Shown here: positions 1 through 7,380 of the stretch, one piece after another
Layout: each line of letters starts with the position of its first letter
Numbering within the stretch: the stretch's first letter is position 1
DNA from: Bacteroidales bacterium
GTDB taxonomy: Bacteria > Bacteroidota > Bacteroidia > Bacteroidales > Tenuifilaceae
DNA length: 12,100 nt
Direction of reading: 5' to 3'
NCBI GenBank assembly: GCA_008933525.1
Contig: WBUV01000052.1
Location: forward strand, 1-12,100
Translations under genes and position numbers: made by a program
Notes under the pieces: generated by a model
Seen by the model: the letters and a program-made list of their open reading frames with translations, nothing else
Databases searched by the model: none
What the model was told of the DNA's origin: nothing

Positions 1-1
1 C

Positions 2-1612
2 ATTAGTCTTAGTCAGTCCGATTTGTTTTATACCGATTTTAGTTACCAAGAGTTAAATTTTATTCCATACGCTTACCATAAAAACATCACCGCAACAGGT
101 TCGCTTTCGGTTGACGGAAAATCAACACTTCAAGATTTGTCTGTTCAGGCAACAACCAATCTGAACGGAAGTTTGAATGTGAACTTTGCTAGTCCAACAG
201 TTCTTTCTGGATCACTTAAGGTGGAGAAAGCTACAACTCTCGATAGCGTTTTGACTGTAAACTCGAAAAGTAGGCTCAATGGGCAGGTGGAAATCTTTGC
301 CGATATTAATGGAGCGCAGGAATTAACCGATAGTTATCCTTTAATTGTGAGAGGAAGTTCGCAGGGAATTTCGATTAAGGTTGATGGATCGAAGAGTAGT
401 GCCAATAATTTTCTTCTTTTTTCCGATGATGGCGGAGTTCAGGGTCGAATTGAGGGTGAATCCGACGAAGATGTTTATACTGATCCAAAGTATATTTTCG
501 ACAACATTGGTTACACTGTGCAGTTGGCAGTTGCAATAAAGGATTTAGTTAGTGCAAGTACATCTTCCACTGTTTGCGTTGGGCTTGGAGCATGCGTCAC
601 AACCCCTGTGCCATCCTTAATTATTGGCGCAACCATTAAGGTGGTGGTTCAGGCGGCCCAAATTGTATCGTATAACTATTTCCGTTTTCAGAATGCAGGT
701 GTTGTTTATAAAACAAAAGGAGCCGATTATGCAGAGTATTTGCCAAAGGCAAATCCTGATGAAGTATTCTATCCTGGCGATATTATAGGAATAAAGGGAG
801 GATATGTCACAAAAAAAACCGACGATGCCGATTTGATAATGGTTGTTTCAAGTAGGCCAATCGTGCTCGGAAATTTACCCGAGAAAGGAAAGGAGAATGC
901 ATATGTTAAGGTTGCTTTTATTGGACAAGCTCCAGCAAAGGTTTTAGGAATAGTAAACCCTGGCGATTACATTATTGCAAGTGGTAATAACGATGGGTCG
1001 GGGGTGGCTATTTCGCCAAATCTTATTCATCCATTCCAGTATCAGAAAATTGTGGGTGTTGCTTGGCCTAATGTTAAGGATGTTCCTTTTGGATATGTTA
1101 ATATTGCTGTTGGACTCAATTCTATTGATGTTTCGAGATTGAGCATGAAGCAGGAGGGTCGAATTGTTGCACTTGAAACAGAGTTAAGTAGTTTGAAGGA
1201 TCAGATCGCAAAGATGAATGCAGCTTTAGCACAACTTCTTCCAAATTATGTTAGCGTTTTGCCCAATATTGATCAGGATTCATGCAAAACTCCGATTGAC
1301 ACTAAGCCAGTTAATGCATTGCAAAACAGTTTAATATCTCAGAACAACAAAACAGACGAGCAGGCAGAATACACAATTACTTATCACGATATTTCAAAAG
1401 AACAGATTCTTGAAAGTCTTGAGGGAGCAAAAGAGTCGTTCAAAGCGCAAGGAATTGATATTGCCAGTCACCCATTTTTTGTAAAGATGAGTACAGAGCC
1501 CGGCTATCAGGAGAAGTTTGTAAACGAATTGATGTCGGCATTTAGGAAAGAACTCAACAAGAGTTATGACCGTGATATTAAAACCGGAGCAAAGGTGATT
1601 AAACTATTTTAA
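2..1612 (+). CDS. Tail-fibre/adhesin-like stalk protein with peptidase G2-like (IMC) domain, 5' partial
   Basis: The frame is open to the left edge, so the true start lies outside the window; the TTG at 23 is only an internal Leu codon. About 536 residues are visible. In order they show beta-rich stalk repeats (nt 98-290, alternating L-x-V and G-x-L patterns such as GSLSVDGKSTLQDLSV), a hydrophobic insert carrying CVGLGAC (nt 510-690), a domain opening with GADYAEYLPKANPDEVFYPG (nt 717-1120), a coiled coil starting RIVALETELSSLKDQ (nt 1140-1250), and a charged tail ending KVIKLF. The DYAE motif followed by PGD, SSRP and NPGDYI resembles the intramolecular-chaperone (peptidase G2) domains of phage appendage and tail-fibre proteins. 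That family assignment, and any self-cleavage, is inference. No phage genes lie nearby, so a cell-surface or secreted trimeric stalk is the likelier role. The next gene starts 9 bp downstream, so the two are probably co-transcribed. No T9SS C-terminal sorting domain is evident. Confidence 0.72.
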   Translation: MSLSQSDLFYTDFSYQELNFIPYAYHKNITATGSLSVDGKSTLQDLSVQATTNLNGSLNVNFASPTVLSGSLKVEKATTLDSVLTVNSKSRLNGQVEIFADINGAQELTDSYPLIVRGSSQGISIKVDGSKSSANNFLLFSDDGGVQGRIEGESDEDVYTDPKYIFDNIGYTVQLAVAIKDLVSASTSSTVCVGLGACVTTPVPSLIIGATIKVVVQAAQIVSYNYFRFQNAGVVYKTKGADYAEYLPKANPDEVFYPGDIIGIKGGYVTKKTDDADLIMVVSSRPIVLGNLPEKGKENAYVKVAFIGQAPAKVLGIVNPGDYIIASGNNDGSGVAISPNLIHPFQYQKIVGVAWPNVKDVPFGYVNIAVGLNSIDVSRLSMKQEGRIVALETELSSLKDQIAKMNAALAQLLPNYVSVLPNIDQDSCKTPIDTKPVNALQNSLISQNNKTDEQAEYTITYHDISKEQILESLEGAKESFKAQGIDIASHPFFVKMSTEPGYQEKFVNELMSAFRKELNKSYDRDIKTGAKVIKLF

Positions 1613-1621
1613 TTGAGTAAG

Positions 1622-3481
1622 ATGAAAGTAAAATACATAATTTGGATTGCTTTGGCAGTAGTGCTTGGTCTCTTTCTTTCGTGCGAAGAGGAAGACCCCA
1701 AAACCGGGCCAAGGGTTGAAACCGCATCGGTGAATAGTATTATGAATACATCCGCGGCCGTGGGTGGTTGCGTTTTAGACGATGGCGGCTCCGATGTTAC
1801 TGAAAGGGGAGTTTATTGGGGAACAGCATCGAATCCCGAAAATTCTGGTAACAAAATGCAGATAGGAGAGGGTGTTGGAACTTTTTTCGATACGCTTAGG
1901 AGCCTAACTGCAGGTGTTAAATACTTTGTTAAAGCTTATGCTACCAATAATAAGGGAACTTCGTATGGCGCGGAGACATTTTTTACAACGCAAATTAACT
2001 TCCCCACAGTTTCTACAGCCGATGTTACAGAGTTGACTCCGAATTCGGCAAAAGTTGGTGGAAATGTTTCAGATAATGGAGGTTTTGATGTGACCGAACG
2101 AGGCGTTTTTTGGGGGCCATACCCAAACCCTAAATTAACTGGAATTAAACTTACCTTGGGAAGTGGAGTTGGACAATTTTCGCAAACATTAACCGGACTC
2201 GAGCGGACTAATACATACTACGTTGTTGCTTTTGCTACAAACATAAAGGGGACTAGTTATGGGACTGAATTAAATTTTACTACTGTTCCTTCGTTGCCAG
2301 TTGTATCAACCTATATAGCAAGAGATGTTAAAACAACTTCGGCGAAAGTGGGGGGCGAGGTAACCTCGAACGGAGGTTCTACAGTTTCTGAAAGGGGCGT
2401 TTATTGGGGAACTTCTGCAAATCCTGAAACAACAGGAAGTAAACTGGCTGTTGGAACTGGAACAGGAGAATTCTTATCAACTCTCGAGAGCCTGAATCCA
2501 AATTCTACCTACTATTTAAAAGCGTTTGCAACAAATAGTATAGGAACTGCATACGGAACCGAAGTGTCATTCAAAACCTCAGGTAATTCACCCGAAGCAA
2601 TAACGCTTAACCCTTCAAGCATTACATCAACCTCTGCTGTACTTAATGCAATAGTAAGTGCAAATGATTTAAATACAACGGTAACTTTTGAGTATGGAGC
2701 AACAACCAGTTATGGACAAGTTGTTGCTATAGTTGAGAATCCAATTATTCAGAATGACGATACAGTTAGTGTTACAATTGATGGGCTGCAACCGGAAACA
2801 ACTTATCATTTCAGAGTAAAGGCGGAAAATACTTTAGGTGTTACACTCGGAGCCGATTCTACTTTTACAACAGTTGTTACAGGAATTACAGGAACGGTTT
2901 CCGATATTGAGGGGAACACCTATTCAACAATCGGAATTGGACATCAATACTGGATGACCGAAAATTTGCGAGTAACTAAATATAATGATGGAACCAAAGT
3001 TGCTCTCCTAAAGGCTGATACTATATGGGTTAAGGGTAACCCTGGGTACAGTTGGTATAATAACGACTCGTTGGAGTATTCGCAGACCTATGGTGCTATT
3101 TACAATTGGTTTGCAGTAAATTCGGGAAAACTTTGTCCTGCTGGATGGAGAGTTCCTACAAACGATGAGTTTTCTGAGCTAGTTAGCTATCTCGGCGATG
3201 CCAGTGTTGCAGGTGGCCTTTTGAAAGAGTCAGGTTTTTCTCATTGGAAATCTCCAAACACTGGAGCCACGGACAACTTCGATTTTTCGGCTCTTCCCGG
3301 AGGGAAGCGATCCGACCAGGGCGTGTTCGACTTTATGACTATTGAGGGTAATTGGTGGACCTCGTCCGAGTATAGCAGTTTAACGGCTTCGTATTTTTAC
3401 CTGCTTTATAACTATAGCAACTCATTTCAAGCCTACATTAATAAAAAGAATGGAATGTATGTTCGGTGTATAAAGGATTAA
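1622..3481 (+). CDS. Lipoprotein with three 98-residue repeats, an FN3-like domain and a C-terminal FISUMP domain
   Basis: This is a 619-residue exported lipoprotein. I chose the ATG at 1622 because it opens directly into a signal peptide (MKVKYIIWIALAVVLGLFLSC) with a lipobox cysteine followed by acidic residues; a TTG at 1613 would add only three residues. Three immunoglobulin/FN3-like repeats follow at about 31-123, 127-222 and 225-320. Each has T-S-A-x-V-G-G, ERGV(Y/F)WG, a YY/YF-V-(K/V)-A-(Y/F)-AT-N core and a closing FTT or KTS. A fourth, diverged FN3-like unit spans about 323-418. The C-terminal 200 residues match the FISUMP family (Fibrobacter succinogenes major paralogous domain): WMTENLRV near 444, LCPAGWRVPT near 504, WWTSSE, and the terminal YVRCIKD. 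FISUMP proteins are abundant surface lipoproteins of Bacteroidota and Fibrobacteres whose molecular function is unknown; binding to a polymer or other ligand is only a guess. The gene follows the stalk-protein gene by 9 bp and ends at a terminator. Confidence 0.85.
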   Translation: MKVKYIIWIALAVVLGLFLSCEEEDPKTGPRVETASVNSIMNTSAAVGGCVLDDGGSDVTERGVYWGTASNPENSGNKMQIGEGVGTFFDTLRSLTAGVKYFVKAYATNNKGTSYGAETFFTTQINFPTVSTADVTELTPNSAKVGGNVSDNGGFDVTERGVFWGPYPNPKLTGIKLTLGSGVGQFSQTLTGLERTNTYYVVAFATNIKGTSYGTELNFTTVPSLPVVSTYIARDVKTTSAKVGGEVTSNGGSTVSERGVYWGTSANPETTGSKLAVGTGTGEFLSTLESLNPNSTYYLKAFATNSIGTAYGTEVSFKTSGNSPEAITLNPSSITSTSAVLNAIVSANDLNTTVTFEYGATTSYGQVVAIVENPIIQNDDTVSVTIDGLQPETTYHFRVKAENTLGVTLGADSTFTTVVTGITGTVSDIEGNTYSTIGIGHQYWMTENLRVTKYNDGTKVALLKADTIWVKGNPGYSWYNNDSLEYSQTYGAIYNWFAVNSGKLCPAGWRVPTNDEFSELVSYLGDASVAGGLLKESGFSHWKSPNTGATDNFDFSALPGGKRSDQGVFDFMTIEGNWWTSSEYSSLTASYFYLLYNYSNSFQAYINKKNGMYVRCIKD

Positions 3482-3496
3482 ATTGGTTCAATTTTC

Positions 3497-3543
3497 AAAC
3501 TGCTCTGGGACTGAATCTGTCATCTCGGAGCAGTTTTGTTTTT
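3497..3543 (+). terminator. Rho-independent terminator after the FISUMP lipoprotein gene
   Basis: A perfect 9-bp inverted repeat, AAACTGCTC at 3497-3505 and GAGCAGTTT at 3528-3536, encloses a 22-nt loop that can pair a little further. The right arm runs into a T-tract (TTTTGTTTTT). It sits 16 bp after the stop codon and should end the two-gene unit upstream, separating it from the kinase gene. Confidence 0.8.
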
Positions 3544-3671
3544 AGAATTGATGAATCCTTTGTGTGTGGCTAATTTATTTATTGTCGGAGAGGAACAGTA
3601 ATTTAAATTAGGCTAATTGGGAATTCGTTTCTGAATTTTTTTTACTCTTTTACTCTATTTTTTGTCTTGAA

Positions 3672-3703
3672 TTTGGGTTTTGTCAAAATGAAATTTACAT
3701 TTG
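3672..3703 (+). promoter_or_regulatory. Bacteroidota-type promoter of the hybrid kinase gene
   Basis: TTTG at 3672-3675 and TACATTTG at 3696-3703 are separated by exactly 20 nt. This fits the Bacteroidota vegetative consensus TTTG-(19-21)-TAnnTTTG without a mismatch. Transcription should start near 3710, leaving a leader of about 15 nt before the ATG at 3725. The -7 box covers the TTG at 3701, which argues against that upstream codon as the translation start. A T-rich stretch containing a tandem TTTTACTC repeat (3640-3655) lies just upstream. Confidence 0.65.
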
Positions 3704-3724
3704 CCTTTACACTTGTTTTTTGGT

Positions 3725-6199
3725 ATGAGGAACTTCTACTTTATCATATCATTATTTTTTTTCACCACGCAATTATTTGGCTCCGGCCAGAATAGTAATA
3801 CCGATACTTTAAAAAAATCGGCACAGAGATTAATTGCACTATCTCTCGAAACTCAAAATAATCCGGCACTTCGGTTAAGTATTGCCGATAGTGCTTTGAG
3901 AAAAGCTGTACTTTTAGGCGATAAGAGTACTATTGCAAGCTCCCTTTTAGCCTATGGCCAGGCTTATTACATGGTTAATAGGTATTCCGATGCTGTCGAT
4001 AGCGCACAAAAAGCCCTATCCTTTTTTTTGAGTGCTAGCGATTCTCTTAATATGGTTAAGGCGTATAATTTTCTTGGAGCGTGTAATTTAAGGCAAGGTC
4101 GGTTTGAGACCGCAATTGATTACATTGAAAAAACCATCACATTAAGTAAAAAACTTAACGATAGCATTCGTATTGCATCTGGATACAACAATCTGGGTAT
4201 TGTTCATTTTAACCTTGAGCGTTATCAGGAAGCCGAGGAGTATTTCAAATTAAGCCTCAATTACTATAAAAATTCAAAAGATCTTAGGAGTTTTACACGT
4301 ACACAGGGAAACTTAGGCCTGAACTATTTGAAACAAAATAATATTGATGAGGCAGTCCGATGGTTTGACGAATCGCTCAAAATAAGATTAGAGTTGAAGG
4401 ATACTCTCTTGTTAGCATCAATTTACGATAACATTGGGAATGCTCATGAGAAGACCGGAAATTATACTAAGAGCGAAGAGTTCTATACTCTTTCGAACAA
4501 ATATTTCAAGAAATTAAAGAGTCGACATGGAATTGCACTGAGTGCATTAGCGCTAGCTAGGATACAACTTATAAAGGGCGAACTCGGATCTGCCTACAAG
4601 AATTTGAGCGAAGGTCAAAATATTGCTAAGGAGGATGAAGAAACCGACCTTTTAATGCAAAGTTTCAGAATTCAAGCGGATTTCTATCAAAAAAAAGGAA
4701 ACTTTGAGAAGGCTAAGGCCTCTTTGGACGAGTATGTGAAATACTTGGAAAAATCGTTCAACGAGAAAACAACCTCAAGAATTGCCGAGTTGAGAGTTCA
4801 ACTGGAAACAGCCCAGAACGAACGCGATAACCAAGCTTTGAAGGCTAAGTTGGAAGTACAACAATTACAATCCGCTCAAAGCAATCGCATTAAGTATATT
4901 TTGATTATTTCGGCAATTGTCTTATCAGTATTGCTTGGTTTTACAGTAATGTTCGTTTTTAAACTTCGAAATAAGAACAAAGAAATTAAGCGAATTAATT
5001 ATCAACTCCTTCATTTCAACGATGAGTTAGATCAGCTTGTCAAGGAGCGTACGAAAGATCTTAGTAGTGCACTCGAAAAAGTAAAGGAACTCGAAAAGGT
5101 AAAGAGTGCCTTTCTTAGCAATATTAGCCACGAGGTTCGGACTCCTTTAAATGGAATATTAGGTTTTACCCAGTATTTGCTTTCGCCCAATGTTTCTGAT
5201 GAAGAAAAGAATCAATACGGAAGAATGGTTCAAAAACTCGGGAACAGACTGCTTCGCGTGGTTGAAGATATTTTAGAATTGTCAAAAATCGAGACAAATC
5301 AACTCGAACTTCACTATACCGATTATAATATTAACGAACTTTTGGGAGACCTTTACCAATCGTATTCCAATAATGAAGATTTTTTGGCAAAGAATCTAAA
5401 CTTTAGGTACATTAAATCATTGCCCGATAATCAGGCCGTTTTTAGCATTGATGTATACAGGGTTAAGAAAATTCTGTCCCATCTGATTGAAAATGCTTTC
5501 AAATTTACCAATATCGGAAGTATTGAGTTTGGTTACTATGTAGATACTCCATTAACAATCAAGTTTTTTGTAAAGGATACTGGAATAGGAATACCCAAAA
5601 AAGCACAATCGAGAATTTTTGAACGGTTCTACAAGCATGTAGCCGAGGATCACCTTGCAGTTTACGATGGAACAGGTGTTGGACTTACAATTGCCAAAGG
5701 ATTTGCAATAGCCATGGGTGGAAGGATTGAGATAGAGTCTATACCAAACCATGGATCCACTTTTTATCTCTACATTCCAAAGAAACTATCCGATAACAAC
5801 ACCCCTTCTCTGCATGGGGAGAATAGTGTGTCGTGGGGTAATAAAACAATACTGATTGTTGAGGATGATCTTATTAGCTATCAGTACCTAGAGGCGCTGC
5901 TGCAAAGAACTGGTGCTCGATTAATACATGTGAAAAATGCCGAAGATGCCGTTGAGGTTGCTAGTATTAATAAGGATCTTAACCTTATCATCATCGATAT
6001 TCAACTGCCATTTATGAACGGAATTGAAGCTACAAGGGTGATTCGGAAATCGAATAAAAAAGTTCCAATAGTCACTCAAACGGCCAATACAGTTAGCGAT
6101 GAGGGGAAAGCGTGTCTCGATGCGGGATGCAATGCTTTTATTTCCAAACCAATCGATCCGGATGATTTCTATGGACTGATTAACAAACTAATTCTTTAG
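3725..6199 (+). CDS. TPR-containing hybrid sensor histidine kinase/response regulator
   Basis: This 824-residue inner-membrane signalling protein should autophosphorylate on a histidine and pass the phosphoryl group to its own receiver. The ATG at 3725 begins a signal peptide (MRNFYFIISLFFFTTQLFGSG); an upstream in-frame TTG at 3701 lies inside the promoter -7 box. Seven TPR motifs (about 55-340) are followed by a coiled coil (344-389), one transmembrane segment (391-413), a second coiled coil with ERTKDL, HisKA with SHEVRTPLNG (His469), and HATPase_c with N-box Asn590, G1 box DTGIGI (618-623), F-box IFERF and G2 box GTGVGL (649-654). The receiver (about 706-824) has VEDD, phosphoacceptor Asp758 and Lys808. 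All kinase and receiver residues look intact. The layout places the TPRs in the periplasm as sensor and the catalytic part in the cytoplasm. No DNA-binding domain is present, so output needs another protein; no HPt protein is encoded in the window. The ligand is unknown. This is not the classical, simpler PorY. Confidence 0.9.
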   Translation: MRNFYFIISLFFFTTQLFGSGQNSNTDTLKKSAQRLIALSLETQNNPALRLSIADSALRKAVLLGDKSTIASSLLAYGQAYYMVNRYSDAVDSAQKALSFFLSASDSLNMVKAYNFLGACNLRQGRFETAIDYIEKTITLSKKLNDSIRIASGYNNLGIVHFNLERYQEAEEYFKLSLNYYKNSKDLRSFTRTQGNLGLNYLKQNNIDEAVRWFDESLKIRLELKDTLLLASIYDNIGNAHEKTGNYTKSEEFYTLSNKYFKKLKSRHGIALSALALARIQLIKGELGSAYKNLSEGQNIAKEDEETDLLMQSFRIQADFYQKKGNFEKAKASLDEYVKYLEKSFNEKTTSRIAELRVQLETAQNERDNQALKAKLEVQQLQSAQSNRIKYILIISAIVLSVLLGFTVMFVFKLRNKNKEIKRINYQLLHFNDELDQLVKERTKDLSSALEKVKELEKVKSAFLSNISHEVRTPLNGILGFTQYLLSPNVSDEEKNQYGRMVQKLGNRLLRVVEDILELSKIETNQLELHYTDYNINELLGDLYQSYSNNEDFLAKNLNFRYIKSLPDNQAVFSIDVYRVKKILSHLIENAFKFTNIGSIEFGYYVDTPLTIKFFVKDTGIGIPKKAQSRIFERFYKHVAEDHLAVYDGTGVGLTIAKGFAIAMGGRIEIESIPNHGSTFYLYIPKKLSDNNTPSLHGENSVSWGNKTILIVEDDLISYQYLEALLQRTGARLIHVKNAEDAVEVASINKDLNLIIIDIQLPFMNGIEATRVIRKSNKKVPIVTQTANTVSDEGKACLDAGCNAFISKPIDPDDFYGLINKLIL

Positions 6200-6338
6200 T
6201 GTGTACTTATTCCTCAAAATGTTGAATTGTACATGGTAAAACTTATCCTGTTTTTTGGTGTAAAGTTCAGTTAATCAGAATATAACATTGAGTTGTATGT
6301 GTTTTGAATAAATAATATTTCAATAAAAAAATGAAGCC

Positions 6339-7205
6339 ATGAGAAGACATTTTATTTTAATAGGTCTAGTTTTTCTACTATTTGCATGTAATCAGAAGGA
6401 AAAACGCCAGATCGATTTACTTACCAAGGAAAATGAAGCTCTTCGATCAGAGTCACAGTCCAAAGATTCAACAATTAATCAATTCTTCCTTTTGCTTAAC
6501 GAAATTGAGCAAAATTTAGCAGAGGTAAAACAACGACAACAGGTGATCTCCAAAAATGCAATTCAGAGTAGTGAACTCAAGGATGATGTTAGAGAACAGA
6601 TCGACCAGGATATTCAAACTATCAATGAGTTGATGGATAAGAATAAAAAAACAATAGCATATTTAAACCGAAAACTTAAGGAATCGAATCTGAAAATTGC
6701 TGAGTTTGAAAGAATGCTTGCACAAACCGTTCAACAAATTGAGGATCGTGATGCTGAAATAGTGGAGTTGAAGGAAAAATTAACTACTCTCAACTTCTCA
6801 ATAGAAACACTCAATGCTAAACTCGACACTTTAACAGAAACCAACATAGAGTTGTCCCATAAGGTTGATAAACAGACCGAGGTCATAAACTCTGCATGGT
6901 ATGCTTTTGGCACAAAGAAAGAGTTGCTTGAAAATAAGATTATCGATAAAACAGGAGGCTTCCTAGGAATTGGAAAGTCAACCAAGATGAAAGCTGATTT
7001 CGATAATTCTTATTTTACCAAAGTTGATGTGTCGCAAACAAAAAGTATCGATTTGTTTGTTAAAAAGGCAAAACTTATAACAACTCATCCAACCGACTCC
7101 TATCAAATTGTTTATGGGCAAAATGGAGGTGTCGATAAGATTGAAATTATTAATCCGGATAAATTTTGGTCAGCATCAAAATACTTAGTTATTGAAGTTG
7201 AATAG
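6339..7205 (+). CDS. Coiled-coil lipoprotein, resembles Cbp1-family collagen-binding adhesin
   Basis: This 288-residue lipoprotein starts with a signal peptide and lipobox (MRRHFILIGLVFLLFAC, Cys17). A long, highly charged heptad-rich region (about 20-186, with LTKENEALRSE and ELKEKLTTLN) should form an extended coiled coil. A compact C-terminal domain (about 187-288) starts WYAFGTKKELLE and contains GFLGIGKSTKMK, FTKVDV and KLITTHPTDSY. From memory, this build (short lipoprotein signal, coiled-coil rod, conserved FGIGK/THP-SDSY-like end) matches the Bacteroides Cbp1 family, named for a collagen-binding glycoprotein of B. fragilis. The name does not prove collagen binding here, and many members come from organisms with no animal host; an envelope rod or tether is equally possible. 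The gene stands 139 bp after the kinase gene and is closed by a strong terminator, so it may be read from the kinase promoter or from its own. A tiny ATG AAG CCA TGA frame overlaps its start codon. Confidence 0.72.
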   Translation: MRRHFILIGLVFLLFACNQKEKRQIDLLTKENEALRSESQSKDSTINQFFLLLNEIEQNLAEVKQRQQVISKNAIQSSELKDDVREQIDQDIQTINELMDKNKKTIAYLNRKLKESNLKIAEFERMLAQTVQQIEDRDAEIVELKEKLTTLNFSIETLNAKLDTLTETNIELSHKVDKQTEVINSAWYAFGTKKELLENKIIDKTGGFLGIGKSTKMKADFDNSYFTKVDVSQTKSIDLFVKKAKLITTHPTDSYQIVYGQNGGVDKIEIINPDKFWSASKYLVIEVE

Positions 7206-7226
7206 TCGTCATTTGATTTTTTTCGT

Positions 7227-7262
7227 AAGGGTGCAATTTTATATGCACCCTTTCTTTTTTTT
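7227..7262 (+). terminator. Rho-independent terminator between the Cbp1-like gene and porW
   Basis: A perfect 9-bp stem, AAGGGTGCA at 7227-7235 and TGCACCCTT at 7244-7252, has an 8-nt loop and is followed by TTTCTTTTTTTT. It lies 22 nt after the stop codon of the lipoprotein gene, on the same strand. It is a strong barrier between the kinase/lipoprotein region and the porW operon. Confidence 0.88.
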
Positions 7263-7312
7263 GGTTCTTGAACAATACGAGTATTTTAATGCCGTTAAAT
7301 TGGAATGTGGGC

Positions 7313-7345
7313 TTTTCAACTATTATTGCTAATATTGTAGGTTTA
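7313..7345 (+). promoter_or_regulatory. Candidate promoter of the porW-porX-tsaE operon
   Basis: TTTT at 7313-7316 and TAGGTTTA at 7338-7345 are 21 nt apart. Each differs by one base from the Bacteroidota consensus TTTG / TAnnTTTG. The predicted transcription start near 7352 would leave a leader of about 29 nt before the TTG start of porW. An alternative -7-like box, TATATTTC at 7360-7367, sits very close to the start codon. A promoter must lie in this 118-bp interval if the upstream terminator works, but the exact boxes are uncertain. Confidence 0.35.
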
Positions 7346-7380
7346 ATTTTACTTGAAAGTATATTTCTAAATTAACCGGT

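Noticed and set aside
2..1612. Tail-fibre-like protein as part of a prophage
   Set aside because: No capsid, terminase, baseplate, integrase or lysis gene lies in the window. Such fibres are common in Bacteroidota chromosomes, though the region left of the window is unseen.
3599..3610. Perfect 12-bp palindrome TAATTTAAATTA upstream of the kinase promoter
   Set aside because: It is made only of A and T in an AT-rich spacer, where such palindromes arise by chance; no second copy was found at other genes.
3568..3618. GGCTAATT direct repeat (3568-3575 and 3611-3618)
   Set aside because: It is only 8 bp, at no meaningful spacing, in a short AT-rich intergenic region.
3688..3795. ATG at 3688 opening a short frame of about 35 codons just before the kinase gene
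   Set aside because: It starts upstream of the promoter -7 box, lies in a different frame from the kinase, and gives a meaningless peptide.
3725..6199. Calling the hybrid kinase PorY
   Set aside because: Classical PorY is a simpler kinase without a TPR sensor or fused receiver. Proximity to porX alone does not justify the name.
6203..6233. Weak inverted repeat TGTAC / GTACA after the kinase gene
   Set aside because: The stem is only 5 bp with a long loop and no T-tract follows directly, so it is not a credible terminator.
6254..6290. Possible promoter of the Cbp1-like gene (TTTG at 6254, TAACATTG at 6283)
   Set aside because: The spacer is 25 nt, outside the usual 19-21, and the -7 box has a mismatch. 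The gene may have another promoter or depend on read-through from the kinase gene.
6731..6985. 84-codon reverse-strand open frame
   Set aside because: It lies wholly inside the Cbp1-like gene, has no recognisable domain, and its residue composition looks like a complement-strand shadow. The same holds for the reverse frames at 5552-5752, 7426-7704, 7721-7918 and 11001-11195.
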